The notes under the pieces were generated by a model. It was not told where the DNA came from. It made no database searches and saw only the letters and a program-made list of their open reading frames with translations. From contig WRLG01000014.1 in assembly GCA_009777725.1 (NCBI GenBank), positions 1-64,000 of the forward strand: a stretch of 64,000 bases of DNA, written 5' to 3'. Shown here one piece after another: positions 19,736-27,948 of this stretch (positions within the stretch are counted from its first letter, which is position 1; every line of letters starts with the position of its first letter). Position numbers and translations under genes: made by a program. The stretch is from Oscillospiraceae bacterium. GTDB taxonomy: Bacteria; Bacillota; Clostridia; Oscillospirales; Ruminococcaceae.

Positions 19736-20776
19736 ATGGCTGATTTCAGCAAATTTAAAGCTAAATGTGAGGGATTTAGCCATAAAAAGAACGGAACAGT
19801 TTGTCAAGACTCGACTGATGCTCATAAATCGGATAAAATTGCTATATGCGTTGTAAGCGACGGACACGGCAGTGAGAAATACTTTCGGAGCGACAAGGGT
19901 TCTGATACAGCGGTTAAGGTTGCGATTGAAGCTGTTAAGCAGTTTGATTGGAAGCAGAGGTATAACACTTCCGACAAAACCAAAAAAGACGTTAAAGTGG
20001 AAGCTTTGTCTATGGAAAACTATAATAAACTATTCAATGAGCTTGCTCGTTATATTGTTGCTCAATGGTTTTTTGCGGTTGAAGCCCATTGGAAAGAGAA
20101 CACTCCGAATGAAGCTGAACAAGTCCTTTTTGAAAAACACTTTGCCGGCAAAGACGTAAATATTACAAAAATATACGGTGCGACCTTGATTATCGGTGTT
20201 ATGACCGCTCATTTTAGTTTTGTTGTTCAAATAGGCGATGGAGCGGCTGTGATTATTCCGCAAAACGGCGAGGCGTTTATTCCGCCGGAAACTGTAGACG
20301 AAAATCAAGGAGCAGGGCAAACCAATTCGCTTTCAAGCTCCAATTGTTTAGAGCGATTCCGCTATTATTATACCGAAGAACCGCTGAAAGCCATTGTTGT
20401 AACAACCGATGGTGTAACGGATTCTTACGGCGGTAACGATGGCAAGGATTTATTGCGGTTCTGCGAAAAGCTGGTTGACCTTCATATAGAAGATGATAAA
20501 CAGGCGAAAAGATTTTTAAATGATTGGCTACCTAGATTATCCGAACAAGGCAGTCAAGACGATATGTCTGTAGCGGGGATTTATGATGCTTCATCAAGAG
20601 TAACAGAATCTACGCCCGATAATATCGCTCCCGAATCGGAAATCATGTCTGCGGCTGAGCCGGAGGACAAGCCTGAACCTGAACCTGAACCTAAATCAGA
20701 TACTGAATCTGAAAACGACAATCCAAGCGAAGGAGAAACGGTAAATGAAAAGTCAAATACGGCAGGCGTTGAATAA
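19736..20776 (+). CDS. PP2C-like Ser/Thr phosphatase
   Basis: GTVCQDS, VVSDGHGSEKYF, VQIGDGAAVI, VVTTDGVTDSYG, SQDDMSVAGI. Confidence 0.85.
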   Translation: MADFSKFKAKCEGFSHKKNGTVCQDSTDAHKSDKIAICVVSDGHGSEKYFRSDKGSDTAVKVAIEAVKQFDWKQRYNTSDKTKKDVKVEALSMENYNKLFNELARYIVAQWFFAVEAHWKENTPNEAEQVLFEKHFAGKDVNITKIYGATLIIGVMTAHFSFVVQIGDGAAVIIPQNGEAFIPPETVDENQGAGQTNSLSSSNCLERFRYYYTEEPLKAIVVTTDGVTDSYGGNDGKDLLRFCEKLVDLHIEDDKQAKRFLNDWLPRLSEQGSQDDMSVAGIYDASSRVTESTPDNIAPESEIMSAAEPEDKPEPEPEPKSDTESENDNPSEGETVNEKSNTAGVE

Positions 20777-21725
20777 AATCATGGGCAGTTTCGGAGAATC
20801 GGCTTTTACTAATGCGAGGCAATTTAAAGCTGTTTTGTCTGATGTTCCCATTGAAACTAACGCTAAAAAAATCCGAAGCCTGTTAAACACGGCAATGGTT
20901 GAAATGCGGGCTTATTCACGGTTAAAGGCGGGGTTTGCAAAAAGCAGTCCGTTCATCGTTGATAATTTAATCAATGAAATGACGGAGGATTATGAAATTA
21001 ACCCCGCTTCTGCCAAAACAGTAATTGAGAGTATAGCCGAAGAATTATTCGGCTATACTCCTGTATCTGTCCCCGTTGCCAATACACCGCCCGCACCTAA
21101 TCCGCAACAACCCTTAAACCCGCAACCAATGCAAACTCCAATTGATGTTGACTTGCTCAAACAACAGCTTCTCACAGAAATAATGGGGCAAATTTCATCA
21201 GACCCGCAGTTTTCACAGAAAATGCCGCCCCAACCTCTGCCGACTAAAAATCCGGGTGCATCGTCAATACCGAAAATCGGTAGCATAATCCCATTCGGAG
21301 GTTATGATTGGCGAGTGCTTGATGTACAAAATAGTAAAGTTCTGCTAATAACAAAAGACGTTATAGAGAAACGCAAATTTGATGCTTCAACCAATAATTG
21401 GACAAAGTGTGAATTGAGAAAGTATCTTAACGGAGCATTTTACAATAGTTTTGATACAAGCGATAAATCGAGAATTGTTAGTTTTAACAGCGACAATGTT
21501 TTTTTATTGAGCGTTGATGAAGCAAGAAAATATTTTAAAAATGATTCTGATAGAGCGGCAAAATATGGAAAAGAAGCTTCGTGGTGGTGGCTTCGGTCGC
21601 CCGGCGACTATGGTGACAGTGCCGCCGGCGTCCTTTCCGACGGCAGTGTCTACGTCCTTGGCATCGACTTCTACGACGTGTCGGCGGTTGGCGGCGTTCG
21701 CCCCGCTTTGTGGCTGAATCTGTAA
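20745..21725 (+). CDS. DGR variable protein 2
   Basis: Shared N-terminal domain; SWWWLRSPGDYGDSAAGVLSDGSVYVLGIDFYDVSAVGGVRPALWLNL*. Confidence 0.85.
   Translation: MKSQIRQALNKIMGSFGESAFTNARQFKAVLSDVPIETNAKKIRSLLNTAMVEMRAYSRLKAGFAKSSPFIVDNLINEMTEDYEINPASAKTVIESIAEELFGYTPVSVPVANTPPAPNPQQPLNPQPMQTPIDVDLLKQQLLTEIMGQISSDPQFSQKMPPQPLPTKNPGASSIPKIGSIIPFGGYDWRVLDVQNSKVLLITKDVIEKRKFDASTNNWTKCELRKYLNGAFYNSFDTSDKSRIVSFNSDNVFLLSVDEARKYFKNDSDRAAKYGKEASWWWLRSPGDYGDSAAGVLSDGSVYVLGIDFYDVSAVGGVRPALWLNL
21579..21725 (+). repeat. DGR variable region VR2
   Basis: Same invariant frame as VR1; two codons longer. Confidence 0.85.
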
Positions 21726-21759
21726 TCTTTAATCTTTTAATCTGATAAATCGTTAAATC

Positions 21760-21840
21760 TCTAAATCCCGCCCCGTGGGCGGTAATCTCCCGCCGCCGTG
21801 CGGCGTAATCTATTCCCGCGGAGCGGGTCGCGATTTTTTG
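21760..21840. repeat. Tandem stem-loop array downstream of VR2
   Basis: Near copy of 17445-17530: ccgccccgtgggcgg, ccgccgccgtgcggcg, cccgcggagcggg, then tcgcgattttttgaaaaatgagg. Confidence 0.8.
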
Positions 21841-21862
21841 AAAAATGAGGTGTTTTTCAACT

Positions 21863-22252
21863 ATGAACGAAAAGAAGAGTGATTTGCTAATTGTAACCAA
21901 AGCAAAGGATTTGTGCAGTTATATTATGATAATCACGCAGAAATCACCGAAACAGTTTCGTTTTACATTCGTGAGCAGATTGCAGAATCTTTCGCTTGAT
22001 ATAATAGAGTGCATTTTCCGTGCCAATGATATTTTTATCGGCAAGGGCTTTGAAAAAAATGCGGAAAAGCGGCTTGAATTTCAGCATAAAGCTCTGACAA
22101 GTCTTAAAATACTCGCGTATATATCAGAAATTTCAATGGCACAAATGTGCATACTCCCTAAGCAATATGAGCAAATATCCAAATTAACCACAGACTGCCA
22201 AAGGTTATTGGGAGCGTGGATTAACAGCGATAAAAAGCGTTTTTCTTCCTAA
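21863..22252 (+). CDS. avd: Avd-like DGR accessory protein (four-helix bundle)
   Basis: AKDLCSYIMIITQKSPKQFRFTFVSRLQNLSLDIIE...ILPKQYEQISKLTTDCQRLLGAWINSDKKRF; directly upstream of the RT. Confidence 0.8.
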   Translation: MNEKKSDLLIVTKAKDLCSYIMIITQKSPKQFRFTFVSRLQNLSLDIIECIFRANDIFIGKGFEKNAEKRLEFQHKALTSLKILAYISEISMAQMCILPKQYEQISKLTTDCQRLLGAWINSDKKRFSS

Positions 22253-22374
22253 GGCGTGTTTGCGGAAACGGCGGGAAAACACTTGCCGACAGAGCCGGAA
22301 ACGCTGTTTATGCTTTTCTTGTTTTTTGAAAGCGGTATATTGCCGCTTTCACTTTCGGCGGAACAGGAGTAATT

Positions 22375-23472
22375 ATGTCTGATTATGAAAAAATGCACAG
22401 TTTTGAAAATTTATATAAAGCTCATTTAGTGGCAAGGCGGGGAAAACGCAATAAGGCGGAGGTTATTCGCTTTGAAATGAATCTATCGGAGAATTTATGT
22501 AAATTGCAGGAAACTCTGAAAAATAAAACCTACAAACCGCAGAAATATAAGCATTTTATGATATACGAGCCAAAGGAGCGTTCTATTTTCGCACCTGATT
22601 ATGCTGACAGGGTAGTTCAGCATTGTTTATGCGACAACATAATAATGCCTAAGCTTGAGCCAAGGTTAATATATGATAACGCCGCTTGCCGCATAGGAAA
22701 AGGCACACATTTTTCAATTGACAGATTATCGGTTTTTATGCGTGATTTTTATAAGAATCACGGAACAAGCGGATATTTTTTGAAATGTGACATCATGAAA
22801 TATTTTTACAGCATTGACCATAATGCGTTAAAACAAAAGCTGTCAAAAGTATTTAATGAAGAAGTTTACAGCTTGCTTTGCAGTATTATCGACAGCTATG
22901 AGGTTACGGACGGGGTTGGACTTCCTTTAGGCAACCAAGCAAGCCAATGGTTTGCCCTGTATTATCTTGATGCCGCCGACAGGCTCATTAAAGAGAAGCT
23001 GAGGATAAAATACTATGTCCGATACATGGACGATTTTATTCTTCTTCACCATGACAAGGAATATTTACGCCATTGTCTTGACGAAATACGAAGAATTTGC
23101 GGTGTTGAATTAAAAATTGAGTTGAATAACAAAACGCAGATTTTTGCCGTTAAAAACGGAGTTGACTATTTGGGCTGGCACTTTTATTTGACTGATACGG
23201 GCAAGGTTATTCGCAAATTGAAAACGCCGAATAAGCGGCGATTAAAGCGGCGTATGAAATTATTGCAGGAAGAATATCGCACCGGCATAATTGATATTGA
23301 TGATGTTAAACGCAGTTTGGTTTCAACTCACGGGCATTTGATTCATGGTCACACATATAGGTTTCGCGAAAAATTATACGGCAAAACTGCTTTTTCACGT
23401 TCGCAAGAAAACAATGCCATAAAGGGAGAGAAAATTAATCATGAAAGACCAAATAATCCAAGCATTACATAA
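22375..23472 (+). CDS. DGR-type reverse transcriptase
   Basis: FMIYEPKERSIFAPDYADRVVQHCLCDNI, CDIMKYFYSIDH, GLPLGNQASQWFALYYLD, YVRYMDDFILL (YMDD), GVDYLGWHFY; no maturase or HNH extension. Confidence 0.9.
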   Translation: MSDYEKMHSFENLYKAHLVARRGKRNKAEVIRFEMNLSENLCKLQETLKNKTYKPQKYKHFMIYEPKERSIFAPDYADRVVQHCLCDNIIMPKLEPRLIYDNAACRIGKGTHFSIDRLSVFMRDFYKNHGTSGYFLKCDIMKYFYSIDHNALKQKLSKVFNEEVYSLLCSIIDSYEVTDGVGLPLGNQASQWFALYYLDAADRLIKEKLRIKYYVRYMDDFILLHHDKEYLRHCLDEIRRICGVELKIELNNKTQIFAVKNGVDYLGWHFYLTDTGKVIRKLKTPNKRRLKRRMKLLQEEYRTGIIDIDDVKRSLVSTHGHLIHGHTYRFREKLYGKTAFSRSQENNAIKGEKINHERPNNPSIT

Positions 23473-24580
23473 AATAAAAGAACATTTCGGAACAGAGGTG
23501 TTTAATAATCCGAGGCAGTTTAAAGCTGTTCTTTCGGATGTACCGTTTGAGACCGATGCGAAAAAAATACGTAAACTTCTCGAAGTTGCTATATGCGATA
23601 TGCGGGTTTACTCTCGCTTGGAGGCAGGGCTGGCGAAGAATAATCTTTTTGTAGTCGGCAATTTGAGCAATGAGATGGCAACAGATAATTTTATGGATAT
23701 AGGTGTTGCTCAAATGACGATTGAGGCTATAGCGGAGGAGTTATTCAGCTATAAGCCTGTTTCGCCTGCCCAAGCTAATAATAATCCACCTACACAACAA
23801 CAACAATCACAACAACAATCACAATATCAACAATCTGCTCAACAACCTGCCCCAGAAAATCAGCCTCTAGATATGGAAGCATTGGGAGGGCAACTATTAG
23901 CTAAACTGATGGGCAGAATCACATCTGCAAATATTCCCATACCTCAATCTTTGCCGCAGGTTAAAATGCCGAACTTATTCAATTCTAACGATAGTCAAAT
24001 TATTGCTCCTAAAATCGGCAGTATAATCAAATTCGGCAGTTATGATTGGCGAGTGCTTGATGTGCAAAACGACAAAGCATTAATCATTACTGAAGAAATT
24101 ATTGAGAATAAAGCGTATCATAGTGATTTGGTTGATATAACATGGGCTGACTGCGATTTGAGAAAATATCTGAACGGCGAATTTATTAACAATGCTAAAA
24201 AATTCAGCCCAAATGATAGAGATAGAATTACCCCTGTGGTGAACAGAAACGCAGATAATCAATGGTATAACACAAACAGCGGCAGTGATACAACGGACAG
24301 CATTTTCTTATTGAGCTTGGAGGAAGTGCGTGAATACTTTGGTGGCAGTATGAAAAAATTACGAAATGTAAGAGTACCAGATGGGTGGTTTTCTGATAAA
24401 AATGATTCTAAGAGGGTGGCAAAATATGGTAAACAAGCTTCGTGGTGGTGGCTTCGGTCGCCTGGTATCTACAGCACTAGTGCCGCCATTGTCAATATTG
24501 TCGGTTCTGTCTACGTCAATGGTAACTATGTACACAATGTTCACGGCGGTATTCGCCCTGCTTTGTGGCTGAATCTTTAA
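23441..24580 (+). CDS. DGR variable protein 3 (with Q-rich linker)
   Basis: Shared N-terminal domain; SWWWLRSPGIYSTSAAIVNIVGSVYVNGNYVHNVHGGIRPALWLNL*. Confidence 0.85.
   Translation: MKDQIIQALHKIKEHFGTEVFNNPRQFKAVLSDVPFETDAKKIRKLLEVAICDMRVYSRLEAGLAKNNLFVVGNLSNEMATDNFMDIGVAQMTIEAIAEELFSYKPVSPAQANNNPPTQQQQSQQQSQYQQSAQQPAPENQPLDMEALGGQLLAKLMGRITSANIPIPQSLPQVKMPNLFNSNDSQIIAPKIGSIIKFGSYDWRVLDVQNDKALIITEEIIENKAYHSDLVDITWADCDLRKYLNGEFINNAKKFSPNDRDRITPVVNRNADNQWYNTNSGSDTTDSIFLLSLEEVREYFGGSMKKLRNVRVPDGWFSDKNDSKRVAKYGKQASWWWLRSPGIYSTSAAIVNIVGSVYVNGNYVHNVHGGIRPALWLNL
24440..24580 (+). repeat. DGR variable region VR3
   Basis: Same invariant frame. Confidence 0.83.
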
Positions 24581-24632
24581 GATTTAATCTTATTAAATCT
24601 TGCCTAAACAACAAAAGGAGAGAAAATTAATC

Positions 24633-25784
24633 ATGAAAGACCAAATAATCCAAGCATTACATAAAATTAAAAACAGCTTCGGAACAGAGGTGTTTAATAA
24701 TCCGAGGCAGTTTAAAGCGGTGCTTTCGGATGTACCGTTTGAAACCGATGCGAAAAAAATACGTAATCTGCTTAATATTTCTATTTGTGAAATGCAGGTT
24801 TATTCACGGTTAAAGGCGGGGTTTGCAAAAAGCAGTCCGTTCATCATTGATAATTTAATCAATGAAATTACGGCGGATTATGAAATTAACCCCGCTTCTG
24901 CCAAAACAGTAATTGAGAGTATAGCGGAGGAGTTATTTAACTATAAGCCCGCTTCGTCTGCCCAATCTAATTATAATCCGCCTATACAGCAACAATCCCA
25001 ACCCCAACAACCTATTTTGCAAAGCCAGCCTATAGATATGGAAGCATTAGAAGAGCAACTGTTAACTAAACTAATGGGCAGAATCACATCTGCAAATATT
25101 GCTATTCCCCAACCTGCACCGCAAGCTAAAACGCCCAACTTGTTCAATTCTAATGATAACCAAATTATTGCCCCCAAAATCGGCAGTATAATCAAATTCG
25201 GCAAATATAACTGGCAGGTGCTTGATGTTCAGAATAACGCCGCATTAATCATTACCGAAGAAATTATTGAGAAGAAAGCGTATCATAGTAACAGGACTGC
25301 TATAACATGGGCTGACTGCGATTTGAGAAAATATCTGAACGGTGAATTTATTAACAATGCTAAAAATTTCAGTCCAAATGACAAGGCGAGAATTATCTCT
25401 GTAATGAACGGAAACAGAGAAAACCAATGGTATGATACAAACGGCGGCAATGAAACAACGGACAGCATTTTTTTATTGAGTTTGTACGAACTTGTGAAAT
25501 ACTTTGGAGATAGCGGTGATTTGGAAAACGGCAAGGGTTGGAAATATGAGAGCGGCAAAAATGTATTGGCATATGGAAATGACCGTCGGTATATACACGA
25601 CCAGTATGATAAAAGCAGGGTGTCAAAATATGGTAACAAAGTTTCGTGGTGGTGGCTTCGGTCGCCCGGCTACAGCAGCGATTATGCCGCCTTTGTCTAT
25701 GATGATGGTTTTGTCCGCATCATTGGCTATGGTGTCGACATTGATTCCGGCGGCGTTCGTCCTGCTTTGTGGCTAGATTTGTAA
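24633..25784 (+). CDS. DGR variable protein 4
   Basis: Shared N-terminal domain; SWWWLRSPGYSSDYAAFVYDDGFVRIIGYGVDIDSGGVRPALWLDL*. Confidence 0.85.
   Translation: MKDQIIQALHKIKNSFGTEVFNNPRQFKAVLSDVPFETDAKKIRNLLNISICEMQVYSRLKAGFAKSSPFIIDNLINEITADYEINPASAKTVIESIAEELFNYKPASSAQSNYNPPIQQQSQPQQPILQSQPIDMEALEEQLLTKLMGRITSANIAIPQPAPQAKTPNLFNSNDNQIIAPKIGSIIKFGKYNWQVLDVQNNAALIITEEIIEKKAYHSNRTAITWADCDLRKYLNGEFINNAKNFSPNDKARIISVMNGNRENQWYDTNGGNETTDSIFLLSLYELVKYFGDSGDLENGKGWKYESGKNVLAYGNDRRYIHDQYDKSRVSKYGNKVSWWWLRSPGYSSDYAAFVYDDGFVRIIGYGVDIDSGGVRPALWLDL
25644..25784 (+). repeat. DGR variable region VR4
   Basis: Same invariant frame; followed by a shortened stem-loop remnant cctgcataagcgggttgcgatttttgaaaaatgagg. 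Confidence 0.83.
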
Positions 25785-25836
25785 TTCTATAATCCTGCAT
25801 AAGCGGGTTGCGATTTTTGAAAAATGAGGATATACT

Positions 25837-26871
25837 ATGAGTTCTTTAACCAATCCCAAGCAACGCTATTATTACTCGTTGCTTTCAGAAAATGACAAGA
25901 AAATATATGATGATATTGTTTCGGCTTGGAGGGATTTGAATAGAAATGTTAAAATTCCCAACTCCCCGAGTTGCGGCATTTCAACTATGTTAGAGTATAT
26001 TCGTTATGACATTCCCAAGCTGTTTTATGTTGATTTTAACGGGATTTCTTATAGAAATCATTTTAATTCGGTTACGTTGAACACGAGGTTTCACTATACA
26101 GATTCAGAGATTGCTAATCTGAAAAAACAGCTGAATAAGGCGATTAAGTCATTTACTTGCAATATTTTAAATGAGAAGATGTCACCTTTTGAGCGTGAAT
26201 TATCGGCACATGACTTTTTAGCAAGTACGGTAAAATACGATTTTCAAAGCAAGAACGATTTCGAGAACGCATCTATTGTAGCCCCATTGCTAAAGAATCG
26301 CGGGATTTGCGAGGGATATGCTAAGGCATTTAAACTGCTGTGTGATGAAATCGGAGTTAGTTCGCTTGTTGCTTTCGGGACGGCAGTAAATAGTCTGAAT
26401 TACGTTAAAACAGGAACAGGCGAATATGAAGGACACGCTTGGAATATAGTAAAAATCGGCGGGAAATGTGCTCATGTTGATGTAACATGGGATTCTGTTA
26501 ACCCTTTACAAAATAATTCAAAAATTCGTTATGACTACTTTAATCTTGCCGATGATGAAATATCCAAAGACCACGTTTGGGACAAAAATAAATACCCTAA
26601 ATGCGACACTCACAATATGAGCTACTATCATGTCAATGATTATTATATTACAAGTAAGGGCGATTTTGAAAAATATATAATAAATCAGATTAAGAATAAA
26701 GTCGCCTCTTTTAATGTCAAATTTAGCTTTGAATTCGAGGACAATAAGGAGATTACCCGATATATTTCTAAAGCAATGTCAAAGTATCCTCTAATTCTCA
26801 AAACATGGAGTTATTCATTAGGGGTTTCCTATAACAAAGCAATGCGAACGGCGTTAATAACTATTGAGTAG
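25837..26871 (+). CDS. Transglutaminase-like superfamily protein
   Basis: RGICEGYAKAFKLLCDEIG (Cys), GHAWNIVKIGG (His), HVDVTWDS (Asp). Confidence 0.75.
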   Translation: MSSLTNPKQRYYYSLLSENDKKIYDDIVSAWRDLNRNVKIPNSPSCGISTMLEYIRYDIPKLFYVDFNGISYRNHFNSVTLNTRFHYTDSEIANLKKQLNKAIKSFTCNILNEKMSPFERELSAHDFLASTVKYDFQSKNDFENASIVAPLLKNRGICEGYAKAFKLLCDEIGVSSLVAFGTAVNSLNYVKTGTGEYEGHAWNIVKIGGKCAHVDVTWDSVNPLQNNSKIRYDYFNLADDEISKDHVWDKNKYPKCDTHNMSYYHVNDYYITSKGDFEKYIINQIKNKVASFNVKFSFEFEDNKEITRYISKAMSKYPLILKTWSYSLGVSYNKAMRTALITIE

Positions 26872-26895
26872 GTAAAAATTGATTGGAGATATTAT

Positions 26896-27924
26896 ATGAA
26901 AAACCAAATAATCCAAGCATTACATAAAATAAAAGACCATTTCGGAACAGAGATATTTAATAATCCGAGGCAGTTTAAAGCTATTCTTTCGGATGTACCA
27001 TTTGAAACTGATGCGAAGAAAATCCGTAATCTGCTCAATATTTCTATTTGTGAAATGAAGGTTTATTCACGTTTGGAAAAAGGGTTAGCAAAGAATAATA
27101 CTTTTGTCGTTGGTAATCTCATTGATGAAATGGTAAGAGATTATTATCCTGATGAAAATACTGTTAAAATAGTAATAGAAACTATGGCAGAGGAGTTGTT
27201 CGGCTATATTCCTGTATCTGTCTCCACTACCAATACACCGCCCGTACCTAATCCGCAACAACCCTTAAACCCGCAACCAACGCAAGCTTCCATTGATGTT
27301 GACTTGCTCAAACAACAGCTTCTCACAGAAATAATGGGGCAAATTTCATCAGACCCGCAATTTTCTCAGAAAATGCCGCCTCAACCTCTGCCGACTAAAA
27401 ATCCGGGTGCATCGTCAATACCGAAAATTGGCAGTATAATCCCGCTCGGAGGTTATGATTGGAGAGTGCTTGATGTACAAAATAGTAAAGCCCTGCTCAT
27501 AACAAAAGACGTTATAGAGGAACACCCCTACAATACAAAGTATACAGGCGTTACATGGGAAAAATGCACTTTGCGGCAATATCTTAACGGCGAATTCTAT
27601 AATTTGCTCGGACAAGATAAATCACGCATTTCTCGTGAAAGGGTTGTTAATTCAGATAACCCTAAATATATTACACCTGGTGGAAATGACACTAACGATA
27701 AAATATTTTTATTGAGCATGTCAGAAGCAAATAAATACTTTAAAAATGATTCTGATAGAATGTCAAAATATGGTAATAAAGCTTCGCAGTGGTGGCTTCG
27801 GTCGCCTGGCTACGGCAGCCTTTATGCCGCCTATGTCCTCGGTGGCGGTAGTGTCGACGTCTATGGTAAAGATGTCAACTATGACGACTACGGCGTTCGT
27901 CCCGCTTTGTGGCTGAAAATATAA
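26896..27924 (+). CDS. DGR variable protein 5
   Basis: Shared N-terminal domain; SQWWLRSPGYGSLYAAYVLGGGSVDVYGKDVNYDDYGVRPALWLKI*. Confidence 0.83.
   Translation: MKNQIIQALHKIKDHFGTEIFNNPRQFKAILSDVPFETDAKKIRNLLNISICEMKVYSRLEKGLAKNNTFVVGNLIDEMVRDYYPDENTVKIVIETMAEELFGYIPVSVSTTNTPPVPNPQQPLNPQPTQASIDVDLLKQQLLTEIMGQISSDPQFSQKMPPQPLPTKNPGASSIPKIGSIIPLGGYDWRVLDVQNSKALLITKDVIEEHPYNTKYTGVTWEKCTLRQYLNGEFYNLLGQDKSRISRERVVNSDNPKYITPGGNDTNDKIFLLSMSEANKYFKNDSDRMSKYGNKASQWWLRSPGYGSLYAAYVLGGGSVDVYGKDVNYDDYGVRPALWLKI
27784..27924 (+). repeat. DGR variable region VR5
   Basis: Same invariant frame; TGG to CAG change near its start and a divergent 3' end. Confidence 0.78.
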
Positions 27925-27948
27925 TTAAATTCAAAGGAAATTCAAGCT

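Noticed and set aside
22253-22374. Possible DGR template repeat between avd and the RT
   Set aside because: Right place and length, but no recognisable match to the VR frame on either strand; contains only a gaaagcgg/ccgctttc hairpin.
22375-23472. Reverse transcriptase as a group II intron maturase or retron
   Set aside because: No maturase/endonuclease domain, no intron RNA features seen, no retron-type RT motifs or ncRNA recognised; Avd and VR context fit a DGR.
23780-23870. caacaacaa-rich stretch as an A-rich template repeat or CRISPR-like array
   Set aside because: It encodes a Q-rich linker of variable protein 3 and lacks the VR invariant flanks.
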